Below, piece by piece: positions 1-14,822 of a stretch of 64,000 bases of DNA; position 1 is the first letter of the stretch, and every line of letters starts with the position of its first letter. The DNA comes from Eleginops maclovinus (lineage: Eukaryota; Chordata; Actinopteri; Perciformes; Eleginopidae), in the NCBI RefSeq assembly GCF_036324505.1, contig NC_086360.1, positions 11,817,293 to 11,881,292 on the forward strand. The letters run 5' to 3'. The notes below the pieces were generated by a model, which did no database searches, was not told where the DNA came from, and was given only the letters and a program-made list of their open reading frames with translations. A program made the translations under genes and the position numbers.

Positions 1-764
1 GGCAGCCCAAAACCTGAACATAAAGTTCCTTTATGAAGTCCTGGTGTTGCTTGAGTTGTGAACCTGTAAATTAACTCTTTAATGTCTGACCTCTTCCCAA
101 TCAATGACCAATTTAGCAGTCTACCCTTTAAAGTGTATTTAGTGTATTGTGTCTTTTCATGTAACAACTCCTGCAATGCAATGTCGGTGGTATTATTCCC
201 TGAGTTACTGTAATACACTGCCCTTAGCCAGAGGGTTTTGGTGAGGCTCTTTGTACTTGAATGAAAACATACTACATTTCATCACAGATTAAATAAACCT
301 CAACTGTCAGTTATCTAAAGTGTTTGGTTTTGGTTTCAGAAGATTTAATTAAATGTTGCATCTAAAACATTGGAATATATTTTACTACTTTCATTTGTAC
401 TGTAATCAAGTGTGAAATACTATAACATTTTTCTCCATATAAGTTGAATAATGTCTGGAACTTGATACATCGCTGTACCCCATATCCATGTATCCACATA
501 CAGCAGTCATTATTGTGCTGCTCTGCATGAAGATGTAGTTTCAGATCACCTGGAATGGCAACGATTATACACTATACTAACATTTTTAAAGCAGAAGACC
601 TAGCAATCAGTCAATATTGGTGTTTTTTTAGTTTCTCTAGCTAAATTGAAAGAAAGATCACACACATCCCCCCTTTTGACTTTGTCATTTCCATCAGGCA
701 TAAACCTAGCAACTAAGCAAAAGTGAAAGCACAATTTCAATATATATATATATATTTATATATA

Positions 765-806
765 CAGTGGAGGAAATAAGTATTTGATCCCCTGCCAATT
801 TATTAG
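765..806 (+). mobile_element. Tc1/mariner-type terminal inverted repeat fragment
   Basis: The stretch begins CAGTGGAGGAAATAAGTATT directly after a TA and continues TTGATCCCCTGCC. This is very close to the terminal inverted repeat shared by a common group of fish Tc1-like transposons. No transposase frame and no matching second end were seen nearby; both flanks are TA-rich simple sequence (about 741-764 and 810-828). It is therefore a solo or truncated transposon end, or a very small deletion derivative. Confidence 0.75.
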
Positions 807-3800
807 TATGTGTATGTATATATATATAGCTTCTCTGTAGCCCTTTTTAGATAGATAACGTCTTCAGATCTAACTCGTGAGATGTGTGAAAAGCTGCACA
901 GATTAAAATGAGTGTGTGTTGATTTAGACATGTGAGTGAAAAATGAATCTGACAGGCTTGGGGTCTAGACAGGGGGCAATTTCGGTTTGTATTCATTCAA
1001 CATTAGAGCAGTGGGTGTTGCAGACACACCTGGTGGGGTTCTGCACTCCACTGAGTGCACTTTTTCTAGGTACACCTGTGACAGCTCATATTATAGGGGT
1101 TAAACTGTGTGTGCCAGAAATCAAATGAATTCACAGCATACTTGGCAAGTCAGTCTTCCCCAGTGCAATGTAGCTACATGAACATGTAAACTGTCTGAGT
1201 TTTACAGACATGGCTGCAGGGCAGAGGGAATTACACTGTCACACAGAGGATATGGAGCTGCTGTGATGTCCTCTTGGCACATATTTGAAGACCATCCAGG
1301 TGGAAATTGGTACTATATGCTTTGCCAAGAGGGAGGTGCGGATCGAGGTTGATGCGTGGGGGGTGCTCATCTGCATCGGCAAGCATTGTCTTTCATGCAA
1401 ACGGTGTATGACTTTACCTGTTGTGGCTATCAAAGGGAGGAAAGGCAGTTTTTACATTACAGCTAGTGTTTTTGTGTGCCTCCTCAACAAATATCACTTG
1501 GAGTTCTGAAGAATTTAATTTTCTCAATAAAAGAAGCATTTCTTCATTGTCATGCCAGCCAGCCCCAGCTGGTGAACAGCCATGGCCACCCTGTCTGCAG
1601 GCACACAGCAAGGCACATTTAATGGCTCTGAAAGATGTCTAGCTAGGTGGCTTGAGCATCACAATCTTGCCTGGGTATGGTTAAAGCCGCAGCATTATCT
1701 CAAACATTCTTCAAGCAAGATACCATATCATGCTAAAGGGTTTACTGAACAGAACTATCTACTGCGCTGTGCTTACAGAGTGTGTAGGCCATTAACCCGT
1801 TCTCACATCTCTCCCAAAAGGTGAAAAAGCTGGGTAGTTCTGTGGCATTTGTTTTTTTATTACAAAAATGTGTAATGTTTCAATATATAGAAAGACTTTC
1901 AGTGTGGTCTACCTGCATGTGTCTTTTGTTTTCATCTGGCCAGTACACATGGACGCCACACATTCTTGGGACTGGATATGCTATTAATCCAACGACACCA
2001 TGTGTGTTTACACACATCATTTATGTGTTGTGTTGTCTGTGGACTTTCCACATTCTAATCGTGTCTTGTTGACCATGCAAATCAGAGGAAAAAAACATGA
2101 GCAGTGTTGTTTAACTTCTCAGTTTTAGTGCATAGAATGGCTATTGAACAAAGCAAAAAGGGGAGCAAATAAAGTCACTTTAAGGGTACTGGTATTGGGC
2201 ATGGTGTAGCAGTTTCTAAAACGATACCCTGCACTGCTTAGTGAAGTTAGAACGGTAAGGAAGTTGTCACAGAAGGCTGCACTAGCCGAGAAGTTTTGCA
2301 GCTGAAAAAGACCAAAAAAAAGCAACAAAGTTACTGTTTGAAGCTTTAGTGTTCTTACGATTTTCAATCTTATTAACAATTAATGTGCAAACCATAAAGA
2401 AACTTTAAGATCCTAATTTGATTACTTAGTTTATTTCCATGACTACTTTGGAGCAAAAGATCCAAAAGAGGATCTGAAATGCTTACAAGGGAAGCTGAGT
2501 CTAAAAACCTAAACTGTCTTTCCCCTCCTTAACTATCTTATTATCTGCAGTAAAGTTAGTCAGTATTATAGTTTTTTTCCTAGCTCCCTCCAACACACAT
2601 GTAGCGGCCTAATCGTCACTACATATTGCGTGATGCATTGGGCAGTTTCACTGTTCCAGCTCAATTTGTGTCTTAATCGTACCAGATGACAGACGAGTCC
2701 CGTGGGCTGTCTGACCCACATGAGACGCTCTTCCTCTGCTTCCTGTGATCTGGATTATGCTCACAAAGTGCTTGAAAGCAAAATCAAAAGAAGAAAAATT
2801 ATGGTGTCATTGATACCCCAACAGATCATTTAAGGTTGGATAATGTCTTAACTTCACCACATCTTTAAATTAACTGAAACACAAAACAAAGTTACACAGT
2901 CACTTTCATTCAGAAAACATCAACAGAAAAAACCTTTGATGACTGAAAGACGTTTAAATGCCTAAAGAAAGCAACCTGTCATGGCGTGTCTCATCGACAT
3001 ATGTGTACTTCTTTTTTTCTCCTATGCATCTTAAGTTATAAGCCTCATTGGCAGTACAACATCTTTTGTATTCAAAATGTGACTTTCTGCTGCGTTTGAC
3101 CTTCTTTTTTTTTCTCCACAAACTTTCCCCTCTGGGAACAGTTCGATGCTGTTTGTTGGAGCTAATGTGGGTGGTGTGAGCCATGCAACCCTGCCACCCT
3201 GCTCCAGTGTCCTCGTCTGTCCCTGTTGGGCCTGCCCACCCCTCCCAATCCCTCCCATGGTGTCCTTTCTGAGGGACTGTTCCTCTGAACCCAAACAACA
3301 GTTCCATTTGTTTTGCCAAGGCTGGGAATGCACTCAGCCATCTTTAGCTGTGTTTCTGCCAAACCCACTGGATGCCAAACCTGTGGACCTTACTCATTCG
3401 CCAGCTCTTCCCTTTCTTTTGCTTTCTTTTGCTCTGTCTACAGGAGTTTACAACAGTGCCAATGTTCAAGACAGTAGTTAAAGGTCCTGAGAAGGGGCTG
3501 TCAGTGTGATAGTGGACCTATCGCAGTGTGTACGCCACTGTCAAGAATGTGAGGAGTCTACTGATTCCATTAACTAACAGTGCTTCAGTAATATTATTTG
3601 CTTTAGAAATATAAGGTTGATACATGACTACATGTACCAAGGATTGAAATGATCATCAAAGTGTAAACCAGAAATGTTCAACCTCCGACCAGTGAATGTG
3701 ACCATTCGTTTTTGTTGCTGTCTGGTTGTTTCTCACGCTTCTTCATTACAAAAAAAATGGTTTTCTTGCTCAGGCATATGTTGTTCATACACCAAATCTC

Positions 3801-6800
3801 AATTCAATATTTTGCATTCTTCTGCAAGATTTTTTTTATCAAGTGTTGAAGTTCATAACAATGGTTCAGCCCCTAGAAGCACTCCTTTTCACCTCTGTAA
3901 TGTCTCCATTTTGCTTCCAAAGTAGTCGGTAAGTGAGACTTATTCTGGCTAAATTTAGTCGTAGTTCATTTTATATTGTAAATAGTTTTTCTAATACAGT
4001 ATGTGATCCATATCTATACTATATGTCCCATTATTAATACCACATACAAAGAAACCTGTGTCTTAAATCTACAAAAAGCAATGCCCATCAATTTAGCTTA
4101 ATTTGGGCCAATACATTTTTTGAATTAAATATATTTATTTTATAAAATAACAATTGACATTTGTTTTGGTAATAACTACGAAAGGAGCATTACATAACTT
4201 TACTTTACTTTTTATACAATGTTTATTAAGTTCAACATTTGTCGTCCTTATGTGGAGTAATAGAAAATAAATGTTTTACTATTAGATTCCTTCATCGTAC
4301 ATTGACTGTATAATGTCATTCATTTTTAGATTTTATTCAACAAGTTATCATTGACAAAACACATCAATTACATTTTTCCTATTCTAATGGTAGGGGGGGA
4401 AAAAGCGAGTAGTCAATACATTTTTTCAGCTATTTGCTTTTGGACACTGCTCATTGGAGACAAACCGCCCATGGACTAGACGTCAACGCCTCATTGCCCA
4501 ACACTCCATCTCCACTGGGTGCGATATGGATGAGTGAGTGTATGTAAGCACTGCATAGGGTCTAAGCACTGGTCACAATGGTGAACCAATGTGGAAATCC
4601 TTAGACTGCTCTTGAAGGATTTGAAGGAAACACAAGTACCTGATAATAATCTCTCAGTATCAGACACCCAGTAGTAACCGTCACTTCAAACAACCCTTGA
4701 AGCCTGATTGTTCATTCTGAGGAACGTAGAGCAGAACTTATGAAAAACTTATAACATAGTCCCATGTTAAATAGTGTAGGGTCTGATAATGATATAGACT
4801 TTTTGGGAATGAAAAGTTGCTAAAGTACTTTTTCTAGATTCTAAATTTTCCCTATGTCAGATTTCAACTTTTTAGGCAAGGTAGTGGCATCTGTCAACTT
4901 GAAAAACAGGGAAACAGAAAGTGGGCGAAGAGGTATGACCAGGGAGGGCTTCCTCGGCTGAGCGGACAGAATGAAGAAAGGAGAGTAATCTGCTCTGTCT
5001 GGTACATTACCCATGAATGAGTCCTGAGCACGTCAGGGGACTCATAGAGGATGCACTCTGGCCTTAGCACACAAAGGAAGGGCATGGCCAGTCACTTTGT
5101 AGCACTTAAATCTACCGCTCATACTTCCACACATCATTCACTTCAGTCATTTCTGGCCTTTTTTTCATTTTGTATTTTGGACCCGCGTCACATCCTCAAC
5201 AAATGCGTGACCCTTGGCAATTTCAATGCTATCTACTTGTGTGGTTAAACAATCAAAGACAGGTCTATGAGTTATTTCTTTAAAAGCTTCCTGTGAATTC
5301 AGCAGCCACTTATTTTGTTTAAAATTACATCTCAGGCAACTTAGAAAACCTAAAACAACATCAACACTTTAGTTAATTACTATATGTCATCTCAAGAGCG
5401 AGCATCGTCTGCTTTCATGTTCCATGAGATTTTATCTGTGTTAGTGGGCAAACACCTTGTAAACAACTGGCCATTCGATCCCTGTGTCCCATCTCTCTCC
5501 ACTTTTAGAAACAAGTGGCCCCTTAATGGGGATGTCCCGGCTGGCATGGGTGTGTCCAGACTTGCCTTACCCCCCCCCCACCCCCTCTCAACAACAGGGG
5601 CCTTCCCTGTGATTCATGGAGATGACTTAGAATGGATATGCTCATCTTTCAAGTAAATTTGGCAGTGTTATCCTAGTCTTATTCTTGACAACAGTTTCCA
5701 TGTAGGAAGTCTGATTATAGCCCCATACTTGGTGGTCATGGCTTTTTCTGTGACTATGATGTCACACACACTAGACATGTCCATGACCTCAGTGCAACAT
5801 GTTTATGTGCTTGGCGTAATGTAGGGCACCAGCAGGGAGTGTAGGGTCTGCATTCCTCTCTATGTGCATTATGATCTCAGACATGTTGAACCAAATGACG
5901 CTTCAAGTTTCCTTGATCCCTCAATTATGTATATCATTACAGGTGATATAAGTGGCGTTAAACTACTGTGCATAAGATAGAATAGACACAGTGGTAATGA
6001 TTCAAATTAAGTAGCAGACAAGGAAGAAATGATTGCTGTAATGAAAGAGAAAAAAAGTCATGAACTACTTTGATGTTTCCTTCAGCCATGACCGATAAGA
6101 TGCTGATGCTGCCATTCAACTAAATGATTCATAATCATACACTGCCCAAAGAGGTAGGCACATTAGTGACTAACACAAGTGTAAGTACTCTATTAGGGCA
6201 GTATTAAGGCAGCAAAGCAATGCTTCACACTAAATATGGACTTGTTTTGTCTAATCATCTGTAATTATTATCATGCATTGCTATCATTCTTCAATGTGTT
6301 TTTGTAATAGAAAGGTGACGGATTGTTCCGTGTGTATTAAATTAATATGTTCTGTATTTAAACTTTTTCAATTAAAACAGGGAGTCAGAGTGGGGCTTGG
6401 GCAGAGGAGCTATATTAAGGTTAAATTGTCAGGTTAATATAGATTCAGAGGTCATTCTAGTTGTAAGGCTCCTAATGGTGTCACAATCTCTGGGCAAAAT
6501 GTGAATGTTTGCAAGGAACAAATTAGGTTACACACATCAGGTGGGATGCATTTTTGGCATTCAGACGAGCAGCTTTGGACTGCTCCAGGAGATCGGATCT
6601 GATTATGCACTCAGACGTTTTAAGATATTTTTTTCTGCAATGCAGTACAACTGCAACACAGACATTGCTGCAGACAGTATTGTGTGGGACTTGGCAGACA
6701 ACCCCTGAAGCGTCTTTTGAAAAAGGTTACCTTGTTTGCCCCTTGAGCTATTTTCGCTCTGCCTCTCTGTCTGGACTCGCCAGCCTGTGAAAGTACTCCT

Positions 6801-8779
6801 CAGTAGCCTTACCTCCTCCTGTCTCCCTCCCATCTCATGTCTGTCATGACATCACCAACATCAGGTATCCAAAGCAGACAGCAGTAAACCAGCTTTTGTT
6901 TAATAAGCATGATTAACACACCTGCTTTGTGCATTCCTGATTACACAGTCCAATAGAACGGGCACTTCAAGTAGGATTAGACGAGCCTGGGGGCCTACAC
7001 CTGAACGTCTTTCCAACGTCTTCTAACTCAAACAAATCAAAAAGCTTCAGATAACCCACCTATTGGGTGTTTCTTTTTCATGTTGTAAGAGCCAATGTCT
7101 GTCATGTTCTGTCATGAAAACAGGTCTAAGCTGATACTTCGATAACATACTTCGATTTTTGTAAACATGTAAAGTTTGGTGATGTGGAAAATTGATTGAT
7201 CTTGACTGATAACATAATGTAAGTATAAAAGGTTTGTCAATTTAATGTAAGTGATTTGAAGCCAAGTGGCTGCAGGTCCCAAAGACCCATGGGGGCTCAT
7301 TTTGAACATTATTTTGTAAATATCTCACATGGAACTACATCACGTTGTTAACTTGCTGTGGATGTGCACATTCCCACAATGTTGCATTTGTGTTTAAATG
7401 GATTTTTTTAAATAATCACCCCCTCATCCAAAATATGATCAAAGTATTGCTGAGCCACTGTAATCCACATCACAGCCAAAATCCTCATGATGTGTTTGTG
7501 TTTGGTGTGCAATTTGTCCTGTTGCTAAGTGCAAATATAAAAGAAAATCCGTCTCGTTTCCCACACAGAACATTTCTTTCCAGTCCCTAAGTGGGTGGTG
7601 GTAATCGTTGCCTCTTAAACTGTGGCCATGGAACATAATTGTTTGTACCACCGACATGGACCAGATTTGCAAAAACACCTATGCATCCTTTTTTATCGGT
7701 GTAGATACGTGAGCACCGATTTAAAGCATTTCCCCCAGTCTGCCATGTTGCATTATACCATGAAGGAACTGTGGGCTGCTAGTCTGGCTTGTTTTTGGTG
7801 TTGTTTGGCAGTGGAGTCAATTTTAAAAGGCACATAAAAGTGGTACCTTTTTTATGTTTGAGTCGAAATAGGTTCCTTATCACTTCAAAAGCAGTTTACT
7901 TAAGTCTAGTGAATCTGTATCCCTGCATGCCTTCTCCTTGCATGTTGCGTGTTATGTCAGTTTCGAGGTCTAGTCACTGCCCCTCAGGTTTAACCAGTGA
8001 TTGTGAGGGAATGAACAAAATGTCTAGGGATATGACTAAGCCCGCTAAGACCTAATGGAGGCTAATGGTAAAATGTTAAAGGTCTCTGATGTGATCTGAC
8101 CAGAATGACCCTACGTGGGGTTAGCTCGCAGGGAGTCTGCCTAATGTCTGCGCCCTGCGGCAGGACCAGTCCTCAGCACTGACATCCTCTCAGAACACTG
8201 TGTCTCTGCTGATTAGATTTGGCACTTACCGTCTGGAAGTGAATAAAATGATTTGGTGTGTTTGAGGCGCAGCTGTGTCATAGCCTCCAGATGAAAGCTG
8301 CGGTAGCTCTGCTTTCTAACGATGTCATACATGGCCAGAAATCTTTTGTTTTCAAATACAGGCGTTAAAAGCTGTTATTGCTTCCTGTTCTATTTAAGTT
8401 ACTCCTTTAGTTTCTGTTGTCTAGAAGGGGGCTTTCCACTACCCAACATTTATGATATTATTTTCTCTTTTCTTTGGTAATCCTAGCCTGTGGAAGGATA
8501 GAATCTGTTTTTCACTTGTGAAGACAAACCGCCAGTCATTGACAATGGTGAGGATGGCTTTCCAACCCTCACAATTACAGCTGAAATCTGTATACATCCG
8601 GACAATGGCATGTTTAACGGAAACGTTTATGTGTAATAACCTCTTGTAATTGAGGCCTTTTGAAGTAATGTGTGTGTTGAGGGCCGTTATTGTTTTGTTG
8701 ACATGCACACCAAACAGTTTGTGCTCACACATACAGAGGAGTCACGTAATACTTCTGTTTCCATTCATGCTTTGTGGTT

Positions 8780-9147
8780 ATGATCTTTAACTTCAGTAAA
8801 GGTAGCAATACCTAATTTAAAAATACTCTTTTACATGTAAAACTCCTGCTTACGAAAATAGTTCTATATAATCAAGAAATGCATGTAAAGTGAACTAAAA
8901 GTATTGACCTTTCTGCCAATATGTGTTTTGTCATTGTTGCATTAGTTTAAGAGGAGCTAATTTGACACATTTTACTAAATCCAGTTGGGTTGTTTCATTA
9001 ACTGTATAAAAATGCATTTGCAATTAATGTTTTATATGTTGATAATAATTATATATTAGTATTAAATGTAATTACTCAAGTACAAGTATCTCAAAATAGT
9101 TCTAATTACAGTCCCGAATAAATGTAATTAATTTCTTTTCACCACTG
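8780..9147 (+). mobile_element. Degenerate hAT-like MITE (actcaagtac family)
   Basis: The stretch carries the typical landmarks of a common fish non-autonomous hAT-like element: a 'cttcagtaaaggtagcaata' start region, 'aaaatactcttttac', 'aaaactcctgc', an AT-rich centre, then 'actcaagtacaagtatctc' and a right end 'tttcttttcaccactg'. It shares these blocks with the better preserved copy at 39770-40273. The left terminus is eroded and no target duplication could be defined. Family assignment is from memory of the motif pattern. Confidence 0.6.
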
Positions 9148-10164
9148 CAAAGCATCAGTCACAAAGATGCAGGTGATTCCCCTGTGGTACAGCCTTGGGG
9201 TCCAACCGGTCTGAACTGACAGACCCACAGGGTCTTAATGAAAAAAGAATTGGAAAGGCAGCCAAACAATGGAAATGAAAAGATCTTTGTGCAACTAAAC
9301 AAGCCACTGCAAATTTCTGGAACAGACCCAACTACAACAATGCTCACTCAGCAAACTATGCTTTATCCGCTTGATTTGTCTTTGATTTAATAATTCATGT
9401 TTTCTTGACTTTCATCCAGAATGTACCAATTTACTCCCTGCGGTGACAGCTTTACTTAATCACTCTTTGGTAATTTGACAACCTCTTTCTCAAGGCTCTC
9501 ACCTCTGCTACTGAGTAGGTTTTACGGACTGTAAATGTTGCATCACACTATATACAGTTACATTAAACTGATAACTTATGCTCCCAGAGGTTTTCTATTT
9601 CCTTCATGAATGCATGATATATCTGATGAGAGACATTCAATAGAGGCGTTTTGCATTTGATCAATTTACTTGGAGATGTGAACAGCAATGACAAAGAAAT
9701 ACCCTAAGATTTTTATCTACAGCAATATCTGAATATTTACCAAAAAATAATGATGCAGTCTTTTTCTACATGTCACAGACAGCTTCCCTGTTTTGCCTGT
9801 GTTTAATGAACATTCAGGACGTTTGTTTAAACAAGTTTCCAAGAGCCTAGGAATTGGTGATAATGATTTTAAGCTTCCCAACAAAGCTTGGACAGTCAGT
9901 GACAGTTTGTGATTCTAACAGAAATCTCAATGAAGTGATAGTGTAATAATCTCTTTTACTTTAGACACTTGTTTGACTCACTCGTTCATTAACAGAGAAG
10001 AATACAAACACATTAACCGGGGACATTTCTGTCATGATGTAGACGCTCGCTTGACTTTCAAACATTAACAAGGTTTTCCTCAGAGACGCTCAATGATGCT
10101 GTGCCATTGTTTGCTTTTGTAGCACTATATAACACTAATGCATTTTATTTAATCATCCAATTTC

Positions 10165-10661
10165 CACTGTGGACTGTGAATAAGTATATTTAGTCAATAG
10201 CTGCACCTAAGTACAAATCTGAGGTACTTATTTGACCTAACGCTACTCCGCTTCATGTCAAAGGTAAATGTTGTACAATTTATTGAACTTCAACCATCAA
10301 ACATATTGGTAACTTTACAAATTCAGGTTTTTACACACAAAATGACAGATTTTTAAAAAATGATTATTTGTATTTATATGTTACCATTCGACCTTAAATT
10401 TAATTACACGTAAAATTGTTAGTGGGTTAACAAAAAATGAACAAGTTGGAATATTTTTCATAGCTCCAGCCACTCAAATGTGAAGGTTTGTTGCTTTTTC
10501 TGTTAAATATTGATTTTATTATTTTGAATACTATTTTAAAAAATACGTTCTGCAATGACTTTCTATGCATTTTTTCTACGCAGGAATTTTCCTTGTAATG
10601 GAGTATATACAGTTTAGTATTTTAACCTTAGTAAAGGATCAGAGTATGTTCTCCAACACTG
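10165..10661 (-). mobile_element. Degenerate hAT-like MITE, opposite orientation
   Basis: It reads as the reverse of the same family: 'aagtatatttagtcaatagc', 'cacctaagtacaaatctgag' and 'gtacttatttgacc' near the left end, and 'ggaattttccttgtaatgga', 'gtaaaggatcagagtatg' and 'tctccaacactg' at the right end. The interior is AT-rich and diverged. The length of about 500 bp matches the copy at 39770-40273. No convincing target duplication was seen. Confidence 0.6.
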
Positions 10662-13600
10662 TATATATAAAAAAAGGATGGTTATTATTTTTACCTAATA
10701 ATAAATGATCGAATAATTTAAATATTAAGGTAGTGCCACCCGTCCTTTTTACATATGCAAAGACATTAATAAAAATTCTGTTCTTTAGCAATATGCAAAT
10801 TCCCAAACGAGGCAGATAACTGCACACAAATCAGTCTGTAGTTCCACTCCAGTAAATTTGTTTTCAGGTCTGTAAGAAACCAAAGTAAGCCAAACATTTA
10901 AATAATAAGTCTTACAATCAGTCGTTGTCATTGCGCCACTGGACAAAACAAACAACCAAAGCTGTGTCTTGATTGTATTATGCTTTATTTATTCAGTTTA
11001 GTTTATGTTGATGATGACTTGTTGTAGGTTAGGGAACCCCCACAGTACTAGGGAAAGTAAGACTGAGAAAAACCGAGCTGTTTATACTGAAGGTTGATAA
11101 GTGGTGTGATGATTCATGAATCTGAAGTAACAAACTGGGTGCATCAGGTCCAACAGCTTGTATTGTGATTCTGTTCTATTACCCAGAAACATCTAATAAT
11201 AATCTCTGTTGTTCCTGTTTCCAACGTCATTTTCATGTTTTGTTCCTGATGAACTCCCTCAGTGGACTCAGTCTGTGTCCCTCTGCCTGTTTGCCAGTGG
11301 GACAGCTCAGACATGTCACGTGTCCCCCCTCTGCCCCTCACTCAAAGAAAACACAGACTTGGCTCTGCGTACATGCTGCTTGTGTGATGGCTAAAAGAGT
11401 TTGGGCTCTGAAAAAAATGCTCTTTACACCACGCTTTGTTGAACACGTTGATCTGCATCTTTTAACTAAAGATGCAGAAAAGACTTCAACAACTGAAAAA
11501 AAGTAAGTAGATACAATAATGTGAAGTGGTCGGCAACTTTTGGTTATTAATTTACATGTAGATGCATCAGATAAGTGTTGATTACTCATAAATGTGATTA
11601 CTATTGTAGTAATAAACAAAGTTAATTCAATCAGCTTGTGACTTTTTGTTTGAAATATGACGCATGTCTTCCCTAGCCGCATAATGTTGTTCTTACTCAC
11701 TCTCGACAGGTGGTAGACATCCAGATGGCTACTTGAATGTGAAGACCACTTGCTCCAAGCCATTAATTAGTTCATAAGTTCTGTAGCGCGTAGGTAGTTA
11801 CACTGCCAAGTAAGTAATGCGTTGCTGCGTGTCCTACCCTGCTCAACTTATGGAGATCAGCACAATGTTGAATCTTGCCTGCCGTCTATGGTCTTTTAAT
11901 ATATAGTTCATTAATGTCATTAACATGTGAGAAGGGTTCATAACAATGATTGGCACAAAAAGCAATTATGATCTCTGACGGTAATTCAAGTTAAAGCCTT
12001 CAAGATGATTTATCTGCAGTCTCGCATTCAGCATACTGTATATCATGTTTAGGCTTCCATGGAATTGTAGGATTGTATAACCTTTGTTCAGACTCATTAA
12101 TATCAGCTTTCATCTGCCAAGGGGCTTGATTGTTATCCTCAAAAGGTATAAACTCTAGAAAATGCACAGTTGAAAATGTCACAGCCTGAAGTTAATTTAC
12201 ACAAAATGATCAACAATAAAAAAGGTGAGTGAGAAGTGGTGGTTGTTGAATCAAGTATGTATTTCTTGTGTAGAGATTGACGAGGTGCTGATGTTGCTGT
12301 GTTCATCCCAAAGACATCCTAAAGGTTTTGCATCTATTTTGTTAGCTGGCACAGTTAGTCTATTTTCAGTGTCCACTGCAGTCACTTGACATTGCAGAAA
12401 GATAACTTTTCATCAAACTTTGTTGGGAATAGTCCAAGACGGAAGTGGCTAGTCAACCACTGTCCTCTGTCGCAGTTTGCACATGGTGAACTTGCAGGTC
12501 TTGGCACACATTGGGTGGTGGCTGTGCTCAATGACTCATGTGGCGCCCAGTGTCTGAAACTTTCGTCAAACGTCTGGCACATGGTGTGTGTGTGTCATTG
12601 TAGCCTGTGACGCTGGTGCCTCTAAACTCCCCAGTGGCTTCTGATTGGTTGTGTTTAAAATGAGGCACAGGTAAGGGCCAATCAGTAAACCTTCAGAAGG
12701 AAACAACACAGTGTGAGCAACGCTGTTACCAAATGTCTCTAACTAACTTGTTAAGATCCCCCTTACAATACCTTGCATTTGCGTCATTACTGAGTGGAAA
12801 TGTCTGATTATTGCCAGCGTGTTTCAAAGAATCAACAGGAAAAGAAAGTTGTACGTCACCACCATTCCATTGGGAAAAAAGGATACGGATAGTGATATTT
12901 ATTTTGCAAATACTCCTCTATACATGTATACAAGTTAGTTTGAGCTTTTAGTTTCTTTTTCATATAGTTTATAGTTTCTCAGTCAGGAGGGGTTTTCAAC
13001 ATAGCTTTCATTGATTCTGTTTTTTAATTGAGATAATATAATGATAAGTAGGACACACAACAAATCCCTCCAAAGCAATAAGAGCATGTCTTAGAAGGTT
13101 GATGAAGTTAAAGTTTTTACTGAAAAATCTACTGCAGTAAAATGATAAACCGCTCATGCAGTCGGATGATGTCTAGATAACTTAGCCGATTGCAGTCACG
13201 ATCAGTTAAAACGTTCTCTATTGAAAGTGGAGGTTCCTCATTAGTCATTTCTAACAGTGGACAGGTCAAACAAATGAAATAATAAAACAGAATGACTTGG
13301 TGTGAACAATGAGCAAAACAGCATCTCGTAAAATAATATGAATCATCAGATTTGTTGTTTTCACACGACTCTGACAGCTACCTATGCTATGACATCAGCA
13401 CGACCCTTTGAAAAGTACATTTTAGATCTAGTCACGAGTGTGTGGTGCTAGTGTGTGTGATGTCATGTCAGATGGCTGTTGTTGACCCCTGTATCACCAC
13501 ACTTCGTGATAGCTGTGTTCGGCCCTCCCTTTGCTTTGCAGCCTGCCCTTCTTTTTCTTTAAGCAAAAGAAGAGCTAGTGATTTTAAAAGGTCTGGAGGG

Positions 13601-14561
13601 GGGCACCATAGCCACTCTATAAACAATGATCCCCACGTCAAATGTGATGCTATGCTTAACGCTGCACAGCAAGGCACTGTTGTGTTGGCCTGCCCTTTGT
13701 TTTTTCACAAGCTCCGGTCAGTGCTTAATCATCATGAGGGCAGTCTGTGAGCTATAGCCTCTACAGATTTAATCATCAATAGTATTCAGACCCACCAGAA
13801 AATTGGTAACGGTTTGCTGCAGCCTTGTCAAATGATTCTGCAGATGTCTGAATCCTTCAGTGGGTTGCTTTTGCCTTAAGAGAGTTAAGTAATGTTGCAA
13901 AAGTATAAGTGAGCCAATGTAATCTTTCTTCTTCTCTCTACAGAATAATAATTAAGAAAACCTCCACAAGGGCTCATTGCCAGTCTTGTAAAGATGAGAT
14001 CATTGTGCAATGTCAAATATTTTTTTAATCAACTAAGACGGCCAAAGATTGGGTCTAATGAAAACAGCAAAATGAGTGCAGTCAGCTTTTCGAACCGACA
14101 TCCTTTTTGAATTCTGCTAATATCCCATCAAACCTTTATTCAGGGTGCCAAATGAAGATGAATGTGCTCTCAACCTTAAAGGTCTGGCTGCTGCATAAAT
14201 ATTTCTGGTCCAGAGTTTTGACAGAGCATCTGCAGAGAGATTTTTTTATGAGAGAATGGGAAGCATTCAACAACATAATGTGCAGCTGGGTGGAACATTT
14301 AGCTATTTTAGCTTTGGATGTAATCTCATTATCAGAAAAGAGACATGTTGTAAAACACCTCTCGTATGGTGTAACTATAGTTCATATTCTCTATGTATGC
14401 TGATGGTGCATACGAGACTGATGTGGTACTGCGGGGGAGGACAGCGGATGAACAGCAGGAAAGCAGACAGGCGGAGAGGGAGGGGGGGTCAGGTGGCGTG
14501 ACTTTTTACTCCGCGGCTCACTGACCTTGACAATGGAGCCACAGCCAGCGACTCTGATAGC

Positions 14562-14822
14562 GTCTCTCTCTCTCTGTCTGTTCCTTTCTCTCACTGTCTC
14601 TCTTCCTCTCATCCTCTTTTCCTCTCTTTCTCACTTCATTTCTTCCTGTCTTCCTCTCATCCTCTCTTCCTCTCTTTCTCACGTCATTTCTTCCTCTCTT
14701 CCTCTCATCCTCTTCCTCTCTTTCTTACTTCATTTCTTCCTCTCTTCCTCTCATCCCCCCTCCTCTCTTCCTCTCTTTCTCACTCCCTTTCTTCCTCTCT
14801 TCCTCTCATCCTCTGTCTTTCT
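14562..14822 (+). repeat. Polypyrimidine minisatellite, roughly 48-bp period
   Basis: About 260 bp are almost pure C/T on the + strand. The marker 'cacttcattt' and its variants recur at 14632, 14680, 14726 and 14781, i.e. spacings of 48, 46 and 55 bp, with 'cttcctctcatcctc' between them. Open frames through it encode only Ser/Leu/Phe-rich low-complexity peptide and are not genes. The strand asymmetry would permit triplex (H-DNA) formation. Confidence 0.85.

Noticed and set aside
11452..11476. Small hairpin (ctgcatcttt / aaagatgcag)
   Set aside because: A 10-bp stem with a short loop is within what chance gives in 64 kb.
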